A stretch of DNA of 32,366 bases from Actinomycetota bacterium (GTDB taxonomy: Bacteria; Actinomycetota; Acidimicrobiia; Acidimicrobiales; Ilumatobacteraceae): positions 1 through 32,366 of the forward strand of contig JAQCGT010000016.1 of NCBI GenBank assembly GCA_027730505.1, written 5' to 3'. This document shows positions 7,488 to 16,725 of the stretch, one piece after another. A model generated the notes under the pieces. That model worked only from the letters and a program-made list of their open reading frames with translations. It was not told the origin of the DNA and ran no database searches. The first letter of the stretch is position 1, and every line of letters begins with the position of its first letter. A program made the translations under genes and the position numbers.

Positions 7488-8243
7488 ATGGCGATGGATC
7501 AGACGTTTCCAAGCGGTAGCGAACGTCTGGCCTGCCATATCTCCGTTCCCGTCACAGCAGATGCCTCCACCCCGGCGCTGATCCTGTGCCATGGCTTTCC
7601 GATCGGGCCGCTCGATGCCAGGCGATCAGCTGGAACGTTTCCTGAACTCATCGACAGGCTCTGTCACGAACTGGGCTACATCGCGATGACATTCACATTC
7701 CGTGGATGTGGCACCTCAACCGGCGATTTCTCCCTTCAGGGTTGGATGGACGACTTGCGAAATGCAGTCGACCACCTGACGCGTACACATGGCATCACGA
7801 AGGTGGTCCTCGTCGGGACGAACACCGGAGGTTCTCTCGCAATCTGTGAGGCAGCCGACGATCCCCGAGTGTTCGCAGCAGGTCTGCTCTCACCACGAGC
7901 GGATTTCGATGACTGGGCGGAGCACCCTCGTCGTTTCCTCGAGCATGCCAAGGAGATCGGCGCGGTGCGCACCCCGGGCTTTCCGACATCGCTCGACGAA
8001 TGGTCGAGGGCATTCCGACGCTTCCGTCCTGCCGCAGCGGCCCGTCGTTTTGCTCCAAGACCCCTGCTGGTTCTCCACGGCGATGACGATGAGAGCGTGC
8101 CGGTCAGCGATGCACGCCAACTCGCTCAGGCCCACGGGGCAGCGGAGTTGAACGTGCTCGCCGGCGCCGGACACCGACTCCGGCACGACCCGCGCGCGAT
8201 CGCCATTCTCTCCGGGTGGTTGGACCGGATCCGTCCAGGCTGA
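7488..8243 (+). CDS. Alpha/beta-hydrolase-fold protein with Asn at the nucleophile position
   Basis: 251 aa with a complete alpha/beta-hydrolase layout: oxyanion region LILCHGFPIG (31-40), FTFRGCGTSTG, nucleophile elbow VLVGTNTGGS (107-116), acid region VLHGDDDESVP (195-205) and His229 in AGAGHRLRHD. In the elbow the usual Gly-X-Ser-X-Gly reads Gly-Thr-Asn-Thr-Gly (Asn112, codon AAC), so the serine nucleophile is absent while the acid and histidine remain. It is either a non-catalytic binding protein or uses an unusual mechanism. It starts 2 bp after the preceding gene; ATG 7494 is an alternative start. Confidence 0.88.
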   Translation: MAMDQTFPSGSERLACHISVPVTADASTPALILCHGFPIGPLDARRSAGTFPELIDRLCHELGYIAMTFTFRGCGTSTGDFSLQGWMDDLRNAVDHLTRTHGITKVVLVGTNTGGSLAICEAADDPRVFAAGLLSPRADFDDWAEHPRRFLEHAKEIGAVRTPGFPTSLDEWSRAFRRFRPAAAARRFAPRPLLVLHGDDDESVPVSDARQLAQAHGAAELNVLAGAGHRLRHDPRAIAILSGWLDRIRPG

Positions 8244-8262
8244 CCCGTCATGCTCCGAGGCC

Positions 8263-11004
8263 TCAGGGGATCGACGGATCGACCGCCTCAGGGTCGATGT
8301 CGTAGCGACGAATGGCCTCTTCAACCACATCGGCGCTGATCGCACCCTGTTCGAGCAGCCCGGTGAGCGTCGCCACGACGATGTGCCCGCAATCGACCTC
8401 GAAGTAGCGACGCAGGGCCTCACGTGTGTCGCTCCGGCCCATCCCATCGGTGCCGAGCACGTTGAAAGGCCGACCGGCGGGAATGAATCGCGCAATCTGC
8501 TCTGGGACGGCGCACATGAAGTCGCTGACCGCCGTAATTGGACCCGACGACGTCTCAAGCAGCGTCGTGGCAATCGGCTTGTCCGGAGTGCTTGAAGGGT
8601 GAAGACGATTGCGGCGCTCAACACTGAGGGCGTCGTCACGAAGGCGCTTGTAACTCGTCGCCGACCAGAGTTCAGCCCCCACGTCGTAATGCTCGGCCAA
8701 CTCGTTCACCGCCGCTGTCGCGGCCTGGTGGGCGACGCCGGAGAACAGGATTGTCGCACGGTGCTTGGGGACTGACGGGGCCTCGGCGAACCGGTAGAGG
8801 CCGCGGACGGCGCCATCGGCGAATTCACGTGCAGCCTCGGGATCCGCGGGAAGTGCAGGCATCGGGTAGTTCTCGTTGTACAGCGTGAGGTAGTAGATGA
8901 CGTCACGCTCAACGTCGGGTGACTGCGCGCCGTACATCCGCTCGATGCCGTCTCGGATGATGGCGCCAATCTCGTAGGCGAAGGCCGGGTCGTACGCCTG
9001 CACGGCGGGCATGGTCGAGGCGAGCACAAGGCTGTGCCCGTCCTGGTGCTGGAGCCCCTCACCAAGCAAAGTCGTGCGGCCGGCTGTGGCGCCCATGAGA
9101 AAGCCGCGCGCACGGGCATCGGTCGCCTGCCAGATCAGATCTCCCACCCGCTGGAAGCCGAACATCGAGTAGAAGGTGTAGAAGGGCAGCATCGGAACCC
9201 CACGCGTGGCGTAGCTGGTGCCTGCGGCGATGAAACTCGCCATCGATCCCGCCTCAGTGATGCCCTCCTCGAGGATCTGCCCGTCGGAGTCCTCCGAATA
9301 CGACAACAAGAGATCGTGGTCGACGGGTTCGTACTTCTGGCCCTGCGAGGCGTAGATCTCGAGTTCACGGAACAGTGCGTCCATTCCGAACGTCCGAGCC
9401 TCATCAGGGATGATCGGGACGACGCGTCGGCCGATCGTCTCATCGCGACAGAGACTGCGAAGCAGGCGAGTGAAGCCCATCGTGGTGCTCACCGCCATCT
9501 CGCCCGAACCCTCGTTCATCTCGGCGAACGCCTCAGGAGCCGGAAGTCCCATGGGGCGCTTGGACACCGTTCGACGATGCGGCATCACTCCGCCGAGTGA
9601 TCGACGCCGTTCCATCATGTACTGATATTCGACCGAGTCCTCCGACGGCCTGAAGTACGGGGGCTCACCGGACTCGAGCGCGGACTCAGGGATTTCGTCA
9701 TGGAGATGCAACCGGTCCCGCAATTCCAGAAGCTGGGTCTTGGTCATTTTCTTGATCTGGTGCGTCGCATTCCGGCCCTCGAACCCAGGACCGAGCGTCC
9801 AACCCTTCACCGTCTTGCACAGCAGCACCGTCGGCCGACCACTCCCCAGGTTCTCCGCCGCAGCCTTGTAGGCGGCGTAGAGCTTCTGGTAGTCGTGGCC
9901 GCCACGTGGAAGATTGCGGAGTTCGTCGTCGCTCAGATGAGAGACCATCTGACGCAATCGAGGATCGGGTCCGAAGAAGTTCTCCCGGATGTAGGCGCCA
10001 CTCTCCACGGCGTAGCGCTGAAACTCGCCATCGACGGTCGTGTTCATCTGGTTGAGCAGGACACCGTCTTTGTCCTGGGCGAGTAGTTCGTCCCACTTCG
10101 AACCCCAGACGACCTTGATCACGTTCCAGCCCGCGCCACGGAACACCGCCTCGAGTTCCTGGATGATCTTGCCGTTGCCACGCACTGGGCCGTCAAGGCG
10201 CTGCAAGTTGCAGTTCACAACGAAAACCAGATTGTCGAGATGTTCTCGTGCCGCGAGGGAGATCGCCCCCAGGGTCTCAGGCTCATCGGTTTCACCGTCA
10301 CCGAGGAACGCCCACACTCGGCTCGCCGAGGTGTCATCGAGTTGGCGGTTCATCAGGTAGCGGTTGAAGCGGGCGTGATAGAGCGCGGTGATCGGCCCGA
10401 GGCCCATCGAGACCGTGGGGAACTCCCAGAAGTCAGGCATGAGACGCGGGTGGGGATAGCTCGAGAGGCCACGGCCTCCGCGTCCGATCTCCCGACGGAA
10501 GTGATCGAGATCGTCGTCGGTCAAGCGACCCTCCAGAAACGCCCGCGCGTAGACGCCGGGAGCGGCGTGACCCTGGAAATACACGTGGTCGCCGCCGCCC
10601 TCGGCGCCCGGCCCCCTGAAGAAGTGGTTGAAGCCGATCTCGTAGAGCGAGGCCGACGACGCGAACGTCGAGAGGTGTCCACCAATTCCGTCGGCGGACT
10701 TGTTGGCCTTGACCACCATCGCCGCAGCATTCCAACGGATGAACGCCCGGATACGGCGTTCGATGTGCTCATCGCCCGGGAACCACGGCTGTTGCTCACG
10801 CGGGATCGAGTTGACGTACGGAGTGCTCACCGTCGCCGGAAACGACACCTGGCGGGCATTGGCGTGATCGAGAAGCTTCGAAAGAAGAAACCGGGCTCGG
10901 GTCTTGCCTTTCGAGTCGACAACGGCGTCGAGCGAGTCGAGCCACTCCTCGGTCTCGGTTGGATCGGTGTCGGGAAGTTGGTGCACGTGACCGTCGAAGA
11001 TCAT
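8263..11004 (-). CDS. aceE: Pyruvate dehydrogenase E1, homodimeric AceE type
   Basis: Thiamine-diphosphate-dependent decarboxylating E1 of the pyruvate dehydrogenase complex, 913 aa, close to the usual ~890-920 of actinobacterial and enterobacterial AceE. The ThDP/Mg motif is FLGDGETDEPE (233-243) followed by NCNLQRLDGP (264-273). The N-terminal GIGGHLSTFASSASLYEIGF and FQGHAAPGVYARAFLEGR are family hallmarks. The E2 and E3 partners lie ~11 kb away at 22074-24807. No suf-like or regulator gene is adjacent; it stands alone. The 62 bp upstream show neither a clear ribosome binding site nor a TANNNT at the usual distance. Confidence 0.97.
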   Translation of the reverse strand: MIFDGHVHQLPDTDPTETEEWLDSLDAVVDSKGKTRARFLLSKLLDHANARQVSFPATVSTPYVNSIPREQQPWFPGDEHIERRIRAFIRWNAAAMVVKANKSADGIGGHLSTFASSASLYEIGFNHFFRGPGAEGGGDHVYFQGHAAPGVYARAFLEGRLTDDDLDHFRREIGRGGRGLSSYPHPRLMPDFWEFPTVSMGLGPITALYHARFNRYLMNRQLDDTSASRVWAFLGDGETDEPETLGAISLAAREHLDNLVFVVNCNLQRLDGPVRGNGKIIQELEAVFRGAGWNVIKVVWGSKWDELLAQDKDGVLLNQMNTTVDGEFQRYAVESGAYIRENFFGPDPRLRQMVSHLSDDELRNLPRGGHDYQKLYAAYKAAAENLGSGRPTVLLCKTVKGWTLGPGFEGRNATHQIKKMTKTQLLELRDRLHLHDEIPESALESGEPPYFRPSEDSVEYQYMMERRRSLGGVMPHRRTVSKRPMGLPAPEAFAEMNEGSGEMAVSTTMGFTRLLRSLCRDETIGRRVVPIIPDEARTFGMDALFRELEIYASQGQKYEPVDHDLLLSYSEDSDGQILEEGITEAGSMASFIAAGTSYATRGVPMLPFYTFYSMFGFQRVGDLIWQATDARARGFLMGATAGRTTLLGEGLQHQDGHSLVLASTMPAVQAYDPAFAYEIGAIIRDGIERMYGAQSPDVERDVIYYLTLYNENYPMPALPADPEAAREFADGAVRGLYRFAEAPSVPKHRATILFSGVAHQAATAAVNELAEHYDVGAELWSATSYKRLRDDALSVERRNRLHPSSTPDKPIATTLLETSSGPITAVSDFMCAVPEQIARFIPAGRPFNVLGTDGMGRSDTREALRRYFEVDCGHIVVATLTGLLEQGAISADVVEEAIRRYDIDPEAVDPSIP

Positions 11005-11066
11005 GAGGTCAGTCTCGCAGGGTTACCGACGGGTTTGCCCGTATCTCCGACGCACTGTGACCGATG

Positions 11067-12845
11067 TCAGGGCTGCCACCATCCGGTCAGGTCGAACACC
11101 GTGTGGGTACTCGAACTACTCGTCACACAGATCTGGCCTTCGCTCGTGCCGACGGTCACGGCATTGGCCATGATTCCGTTCCGCTCGGCGTTCACGCTTG
11201 ACGTGTCGGTGGTCGCCCCACACGGCTCGGCCGTGAGAAAGCCAACGGTTGAGGGGCCCACGATCGTGAGTGTGCCCGTCACGGCTGCCGCGCTCGTCGG
11301 GGCTGCGTCAATGTCGATCCGGGCCGAGGCGGAGTGTCGGGGCCCCCATCCCCCGACGCCCGCACGCGTATCGAGAAGTCGGCGAGGACGAACTGGCACG
11401 AAGCCGTTCGCACCGTCGGGACGGAATGTTCCGGTGAGATCCACGATGACATCCACCGGGGATGACGAGACGACGCAGATCATGTTGTCGTCACCGACCT
11501 TGACGATGGCGGAGCCGGCTACGGGTTCTGCGTACCCGTAGTTGACGTTCGAGACATCTGGCGTGGCCTCTCCGCATGGGTGCGCAGTGAGAAAGCCTGG
11601 ATCTTGCGCGCCGGTGGCGGTGATGGTGACAGCGGCCGCTCGTGCACCATCCGGGACCACGATCTGGAGGGGAGAGCCGACATCGGCCCGTCCTGCGTGG
11701 CGGGTGTCGACAAGCCGTCTCGGGGCTGCCAACGGATCGAAGCGGTCCTCGCCGGAGCCGCCGAACCAGCCTTGGAGGTCGACGATCACGTCTCCGTCGA
11801 CCTGCGTCCGCACACACAGCGTTCGCGATGCGCTGACGGGAATAACGGCGAGAGCCCCTCGGTCGCGGCCTGGGCCATGGTTGACCGACGAGGTGTTCGG
11901 CGGCGAAGTGTCACACGGATAGGCGGTCAGGTAACCCCGCTCGGTGGTTCCCGTACTGGTGACATTGACCGCAACCGCCTGCGTATCGCTCGGCACAAGG
12001 TGCTCGAGATCGACGGTGACGGCCTCACCAGCGCTGACGGTGCCAGCGGCGCGGCGCGTGTCTAAGACGCGAACCGGCTCGATCGCTGTGAAGCCGAGCG
12101 GATCGGACAGAGGGTCGGGCAGGGCGACACGAGACCCATCGTGTTCAGTTGTAACCAGCGTCTCGGTGACATCAGCAGCGATCAAGAGGTTCCTGGCTCG
12201 GTAGCCATCTGGAGAGAGGTGGATGCGGTCACCTGATGGAAACCCGCCCCTCGCGGAGATCGAAGCCCAGTCCCAGACGCGCAGCTCGGGACGGCGCGTT
12301 GCGACCTCATCGAGCGCCGAGTTCCAGATTGCTTGATAATCCCGGCCTGACGCTGCTGAGCGGGTGATATTCGCCCACCAGACACGATGTCCGGGCCCAA
12401 TCTCGTCGAGGAGGTGATCGATGGCCCGAATCGCACAGTCACGGTTGCCGCCACAAAGGCCGGCGTCGTTCACCCCGAGGTTGACAATCACATTCGGCGC
12501 GTCCCATCCCTCGTTGCGCCAACGATCGATCCATCCGCTTGAACGTCCCCACTCCGCAGTCGCGAATGCGCCAGTGCTGTAGCCCATGCCCGCCCTCGCC
12601 CGTATCGGACCCCATCCCTGGTCGGCGAGAGCACTGACCAGATCCGGCTTGTAGCGGAGCGAGCCGAGCATCACGGAATCACCGATCACGCTGATCGCTC
12701 CGAGCGGACGGACCGTCTCGTCGTTGATGTATTCGGTTGGGATGGTTCCGGCGGCTTCGGCACCTGACGGCGCAGAGATCGGCGGGATGATGGAGACGAC
12801 GGCCATGAACGCTGCTGTCAGTAGATATGTCCGGCGCAGGCCCAC
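11067..12845 (-). CDS. Secreted SGNH-hydrolase-like protein with three RxLDTR repeats
   Basis: 592 aa, exported: an N-terminal signal (LRRTYLLTAAFMAVVSII) ends near the GAEAAG site. Residues ~48-225 form an SGNH/GDSL-like domain with GDSVMLGS (Ser57), NLGVND (Asn126) and DRIHLSPDGY (Asp206, His209). Three tandem repeats of about 110-120 aa follow, starting VRVLDTR, RRLVDTR and RRLLDTR. Each contains G-[FY]-L-T-A-x-P-C and a later Cys-Val, probably one disulfide per repeat. Likely an extracellular esterase/acetylhydrolase with surface-binding repeats. GTG start with TAGCCT 7 bp upstream; divergent from rnhA. Confidence 0.85.
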   Translation of the reverse strand: MGLRRTYLLTAAFMAVVSIIPPISAPSGAEAAGTIPTEYINDETVRPLGAISVIGDSVMLGSLRYKPDLVSALADQGWGPIRARAGMGYSTGAFATAEWGRSSGWIDRWRNEGWDAPNVIVNLGVNDAGLCGGNRDCAIRAIDHLLDEIGPGHRVWWANITRSAASGRDYQAIWNSALDEVATRRPELRVWDWASISARGGFPSGDRIHLSPDGYRARNLLIAADVTETLVTTEHDGSRVALPDPLSDPLGFTAIEPVRVLDTRRAAGTVSAGEAVTVDLEHLVPSDTQAVAVNVTSTGTTERGYLTAYPCDTSPPNTSSVNHGPGRDRGALAVIPVSASRTLCVRTQVDGDVIVDLQGWFGGSGEDRFDPLAAPRRLVDTRHAGRADVGSPLQIVVPDGARAAAVTITATGAQDPGFLTAHPCGEATPDVSNVNYGYAEPVAGSAIVKVGDDNMICVVSSSPVDVIVDLTGTFRPDGANGFVPVRPRRLLDTRAGVGGWGPRHSASARIDIDAAPTSAAAVTGTLTIVGPSTVGFLTAEPCGATTDTSSVNAERNGIMANAVTVGTSEGQICVTSSSSTHTVFDLTGWWQP

Positions 12846-12852
12846 CGCCCGG

Positions 12853-12858
12853 AGGCTA
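12853..12858 (-). promoter_or_regulatory. Candidate -10 element of the 592-aa secreted protein gene
   Basis: TAGCCT on the minus strand, 7 bp before the GTG at 12845, supporting that start and a leaderless transcript. Confidence 0.5.
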
Positions 12859-12895
12859 TCGGTGGCTTGGATGGCGACTCTGGCAGGATGTGGTC

Positions 12896-13375
12896 GTGGA
12901 AGGTGGCCAACAGAGGTTGTTCGATTCGGCCGAACCGGAGCGGACCGTGATCACCGTGTACACCGATGGAGCGTGCAGCGGAAATCCGGGACCGGGAGGC
13001 TGGGCGTGGGCCGTTGCGCCGTCAGGTGACCTATTTGGATCGGGAGGTGAGCGGGCGACGACGAACCAGCGAATGGAGTTGCTCGCTGTCCTCGAAGCGA
13101 TTCGATCGATCGGTCTCGAGGGTCAGCGCATCCATGTCGTCTCCGACTCGACATACGTCGTCAACTGCTTTCGAGACCGTTGGTGGGTCAAGTGGCGCCG
13201 GAACGGATGGAAGAACAGTCAACGGCAGCCTGTGGCAAACGTTGATCTCTGGGAGCCGCTCGTGGCGCTTGTGGAGCAGGGTGACGTGACATTCGAGTGG
13301 GTGAAGGGTCATAGCGGCGATGCGATGAATGACCTGGTCGACCGGCTCGCCGTGGCCGCCATCCCCGACCGGTGA
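12896..13375 (+). CDS. rnhA: Ribonuclease HI
   Basis: Cleaves the RNA strand of RNA-DNA hybrids; cytoplasmic. 159 aa from the chosen start, the normal size. Catalytic acids are Asp24 (VYTDGACSGNPGPGGWAW), Glu61 (NQRMELLAV), Asp84 (VVSDSTYVVN) and Asp149 (NDLVDRLA); His139 is in KGHSGD. The tryptophan/basic handle WWVKWRRNGW is present. The GTG at 12896 is favoured because AGGA (12885-12888) lies 7 bp before it. An ATG at 12827 would add 23 residues but runs into the divergent gene. Confidence 0.95.
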   Translation: MEGGQQRLFDSAEPERTVITVYTDGACSGNPGPGGWAWAVAPSGDLFGSGGERATTNQRMELLAVLEAIRSIGLEGQRIHVVSDSTYVVNCFRDRWWVKWRRNGWKNSQRQPVANVDLWEPLVALVEQGDVTFEWVKGHSGDAMNDLVDRLAVAAIPDR

Positions 13376-13399
13376 CAGAACCTGTGCCTCGTTCGTCAG

Positions 13400-13405
13400 T
13401 AGCGT
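13400..13405 (+). promoter_or_regulatory. Candidate -10 element deciding the start of the 1083-aa secreted protein
   Basis: TAGCGT, 7 bp before GTG 13413. This start gives an immediate signal peptide, so motif and protein agree. Confidence 0.55.
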
Positions 13406-13412
13406 TGGCGGG

Positions 13413-16400
13413 GTGCCGGTTCGTCGTACGTCTGTCGTCTGGGCGTTCGTGGTTGCGCACGTCGTGGCCGCCGGATTCGTCGGGAGCCATGCCGCGGCAG
13501 CACCGCTTGACCGCGACGACGTCGTTGCCTTCCTCGTCGAAGGCACGGGAAATGGCCATGGGCGGGGACTGAGTCAGTGGGGTGCATACGGTTGGGCTGT
13601 TGACCACGGATGGACGTGGGAAGAGATCCTCGACCATTACTACGGCGGGACGGTGTCCGGAAAGATCGATGTCGACCAGCGGATCCGCGTTCGACTCACC
13701 GACTGGGACGGCGCTGGCTGGTTCGGATTCGTGTCGGCATCGGGACAAGCGTCTTGGTCATCCCCTGATGGCGCCAATGGTTCAAGCCCCGGGTCGGTGC
13801 GAGTTGTTGAATCGTCGGACGGATTGTTCGACGTTGCAGTGGCGGCTGAGGTCGCCTGTCCAGGCACCTCGACGCTGACCGTTCCGGATGGGCCCATCGC
13901 TGAGGACGATCAAGACGGTGATGCGATTCGACGTATTCAGACCTTCCTCACGGCATTCGGCCATGATCCCAAGGGAATCGATGGCGAGTTCGGACCGTTG
14001 ACCGCATCAGCTGTTCGTGCCTTCCAGGTGGCGGAAGATCTGACCGTCAACGGAATCTGGGACGCCGACGACGCCGCTCGGGCTCGCGAATTGATCGCCT
14101 CTTCGGTATCTGATGCTGGATGGACCACGGTGGCTGAGGGCGTCGCCGGCCCGATCACGGTCAGCAGCGACGTCGATGAATCGGCTGCATCGCCGGGCGA
14201 GGTCCTCGGTGTCTGTTCCAGCTCCGGTGCGGTGACGCACTATCGCGGTCGTCTCGACGTTGTGGACACGACCGGCGGCAACCGTCTGGTGAACGACCTT
14301 CGAGTCGAGGATTACCTCCGAGGTGTGGTGCCACGTGAAGTGTCGGCCTCATGGGGCGACCGCGGAGATGGCGACGGTATGAACGCCCTCATGGCTCAGG
14401 CCGTGGCGGCGAGGTCGTACGGGGTGGCACAGAGTCGCTTCAGCTATGCGGGCACCTGCGACACCTCGTCGTGTCAGGTCTATGCCGGAGCGGCGGTTCG
14501 GGCCACGCCAGGGGCGACGTCGGTCTCGCCGGTGGAGCGACCGCAGACGGATACAGCGATCGACGAAACCGAGGGAGTCGTGCGGCTGTGGGCCGAAGGC
14601 AATCTCCTCGACAACCAGGTTGGCACGGTGGCGTCCACTGAGTTCTCGGCCTCCAACGGTCCGCAGACCGCCGGCGGGGCATTCCCCAGTGTCACCGACA
14701 CCGGTGATGCGGTGAGTCTCAACCCGAACCACCGCTGGACGAGAGTCCTGCCGATCAGCACGGTTCTGACCAAATACAAGGATGCAGAACCAGATCGTGT
14801 GACAACGGTCGTCGATCCCGATTCGGTCTACGAAGGTATCTATGCCAACTGTGTCCGGCTTCGCGCCACGGACGACGAGAACTGCGAGGCCGAGAGCGAG
14901 GACTACGTCAGTGCATGGGCCTTCCGGAACGATTTCGGTCTGCCCTCCCCGGGCTTCACGCTGACGCCGGTGCGCCGGGAAGTGCTGACCGATCTGAGTC
15001 TTTTCTTTGTGGGTGATTCGGTGGGCGAGAGCATCACACGCGCTCAGTACGGCAGCGAACTCCCGACCCTCATCGATGGATCACTCAGTTCGACCGGCTA
15101 TGACGCACTGTCAAGTCGGCGGACCGAGGGAGGAAGCATCGAGCCCGACGGGGTCGGCGCGGCGGCCTCGGTGCCAATTGGCACCGACCTCGTCGTTGTC
15201 GAACTCGGCTACAACGACGAGGCATCTGCCATGCCGGATCGAATCGATGCCGTCATGGAGACGCTTGTGGCACGCGGTGTGGGCACTGTGCTCTGGGTGA
15301 CGATGTCAGAGCGACGGATGAGTGGGGAGGTACCTCGGTACGCGCTCGCGAATGAGGCGCTGCGCGACGCCAGGGGTCGATGGCCCCAACTGATCGTGAT
15401 CGACTGGAACGAGGCCAGCTCCTCGGAGGCATCAGACCGGTGGTACTCGGACGATGTGCATCTGACCACCACCGGTCAGGCGGAGTTCGCACTCTGGTTG
15501 CGTGAGGAGATCCTGTCGATCGCCGATCCCGGATGGGTGTCGATCGGCAGCCTCGAACATCACGTTCCGATCACCCCGACGAGGATCCTCGATACCAGGA
15601 ATGCCATCGGTACCTCCTCCCGAACCAAGGTCATCGACTCGAACATCGAAGTCGACGTTCTCGGCGAAGGCGGGGTGCCGGGTACCGATGTGGACGCCGT
15701 CGCTCTCAACCTCACGGTTGTCGATGGTTCGGCAGATATCTATGGCGGCTTCGCCACCGTCTATCCGTGCGGAGCGATTCCTGACACGAGCAACATCAAC
15801 TTTTCCGGTGGTCAGACCATCGCCAATACGTTGTTTGCTCCTGTCTCGGATCGTGGCACCGTATGCGTATACGTGAGAGGTGCAGCGCACGTGTTGCTCG
15901 ACGTGTCGGGCTACTTCCCGGCGGGGACCGGATTCCGTACGTTTCGACCCGAACGAATTCTCGACACTCGAAAGGGACTCGGCTTCGAACAAGGGGTGGT
16001 CTCCGACGACGTCGCCGTGTTCACGGTGCTCGGTATAGGGAATGTTCCCGAGTCGGGCGTTGCCGCTGTCACCATGAATCTCACGGTGACGGAGACGACG
16101 ATCGGAGAATTTGCCGGCTTTGCGACGGCCTACCCCTGCGGGGAGATCCCGGACATCTCGCACATCAATTTCGAGGAGGGCGAGACGGTCGCGAACGCCG
16201 TCACGGTGCCGGTGTCTGAGGAGGGGACCGTCTGTGTGAGGGTGTTTGGCGGCGCTCACCTCCTCGCCGATGTATCCGGATACTTTCCCGTGGCTGCCGG
16301 ATTCGTGCCGATCACGCCGTTGCGGTTGAGTGACACCCGACGCACCGAGGTCGTGGGAGCGCTCGACGGGACGGCCGGTCCGCTAGAGGTGCGTGTTGTG

Positions 16401-16664
16401 ACGTCACCCACGGTGGGTGAGCAGCGTGTCGTGGCAGCGTCACTCAACATCACAGCGGTCGACACCGAGACGAATGAGTACGGCGGCTTCGTCACCGTCT
16501 ATCCGTGTGGGACCCGTCCGGATTCGTCGAATCTCAACTTCGCCTCGGGAATGACCGTGGCGAACGGTGTGACCGTTCCAATCAGCCGGGATGGTCGCGT
16601 CTGTCTGTATGTATACGGACAAACCGACCTTCTCGTCGACCTGAACGGCCTGATCACCTCCTGA
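13413..16664 (+). CDS. Secreted SpoIID/LytB - peptidoglycan-binding - SGNH - RxLDTR-repeat protein
   Basis: 1083 aa from GTG 13413, with signal peptide (PVRRTSVVWAFVVAHVVAAG, AxA sites in SHAAAAP). The domains run as follows. A GHGRGLSQWGAYGWA segment (48-62) precedes HYYGGT, as in actinobacterial SpoIID/LytB proteins. A PG_binding_1-like repeat at ~170-220 includes IDGEFGPLTASAVRAFQ. The SpoIID core VEDYLRGVVPREVSASW has its probable catalytic Glu at 309, then AQAVAARSYG. An SGNH-like domain has GDSVGES (534-540), GYND (599-602) and DDVHLTTTG. Three RxLDTR repeats run from ~717 to the end. Probable cell-wall remodelling enzyme. A frame extension to ATG 13329 would overlap rnhA and lose the signal peptide. 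Confidence 0.87.
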   Translation: MPVRRTSVVWAFVVAHVVAAGFVGSHAAAAPLDRDDVVAFLVEGTGNGHGRGLSQWGAYGWAVDHGWTWEEILDHYYGGTVSGKIDVDQRIRVRLTDWDGAGWFGFVSASGQASWSSPDGANGSSPGSVRVVESSDGLFDVAVAAEVACPGTSTLTVPDGPIAEDDQDGDAIRRIQTFLTAFGHDPKGIDGEFGPLTASAVRAFQVAEDLTVNGIWDADDAARARELIASSVSDAGWTTVAEGVAGPITVSSDVDESAASPGEVLGVCSSSGAVTHYRGRLDVVDTTGGNRLVNDLRVEDYLRGVVPREVSASWGDRGDGDGMNALMAQAVAARSYGVAQSRFSYAGTCDTSSCQVYAGAAVRATPGATSVSPVERPQTDTAIDETEGVVRLWAEGNLLDNQVGTVASTEFSASNGPQTAGGAFPSVTDTGDAVSLNPNHRWTRVLPISTVLTKYKDAEPDRVTTVVDPDSVYEGIYANCVRLRATDDENCEAESEDYVSAWAFRNDFGLPSPGFTLTPVRREVLTDLSLFFVGDSVGESITRAQYGSELPTLIDGSLSSTGYDALSSRRTEGGSIEPDGVGAAASVPIGTDLVVVELGYNDEASAMPDRIDAVMETLVARGVGTVLWVTMSERRMSGEVPRYALANEALRDARGRWPQLIVIDWNEASSSEASDRWYSDDVHLTTTGQAEFALWLREEILSIADPGWVSIGSLEHHVPITPTRILDTRNAIGTSSRTKVIDSNIEVDVLGEGGVPGTDVDAVALNLTVVDGSADIYGGFATVYPCGAIPDTSNINFSGGQTIANTLFAPVSDRGTVCVYVRGAAHVLLDVSGYFPAGTGFRTFRPERILDTRKGLGFEQGVVSDDVAVFTVLGIGNVPESGVAAVTMNLTVTETTIGEFAGFATAYPCGEIPDISHINFEEGETVANAVTVPVSEEGTVCVRVFGGAHLLADVSGYFPVAAGFVPITPLRLSDTRRTEVVGALDGTAGPLEVRVVTSPTVGEQRVVAASLNITAVDTETNEYGGFVTVYPCGTRPDSSNLNFASGMTVANGVTVPISRDGRVCLYVYGQTDLLVDLNGLITS

Positions 16665-16712
16665 TTCGAGCACTGCGATGCTGCCGATGGGGGCCTGTGT
16701 CGAGTGGTGACG

Positions 16713-16718
16713 TATCGT
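16713..16718 (+). promoter_or_regulatory. Candidate -10 element of the SDR gene
   Basis: TATCGT, 7 bp before ATG 16726; no ribosome binding site. Confidence 0.5.
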
Positions 16719-16725
16719 CTCGGTC

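Noticed and set aside
8257-8264. GAGGCCTC palindrome at the convergent end of aceE
   Set aside because: Eight bases, common by chance at this base composition.
11029-11042. ACGGG-TTTG-CCCGT hairpin between aceE and the secreted protein gene as terminator
   Set aside because: Only five pairs and no T-run; too weak to call.
10240-11541. Long plus-strand open frame antisense to aceE and the secreted protein gene
   Set aside because: It overlaps two well-supported genes and its translation has no recognisable motif and a biased composition; a shadow of GC-rich coding DNA.
12827-12895. Upstream ATG extension of rnhA
   Set aside because: It would overlap the divergent gene and lacks a ribosome binding site; GTG 12896 has one and gives the normal RNase HI length.
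13329-13412. Upstream ATG for the 1083-aa secreted protein
   Set aside because: It lies inside rnhA and would bury the signal peptide; GTG 13413 has both a -10 hexamer and a clean signal peptide.
15432-16259. 275-codon minus-strand open frame inside the large secreted protein gene
   Set aside because: Antisense shadow of the RxLDTR repeats, with no motif of its own.
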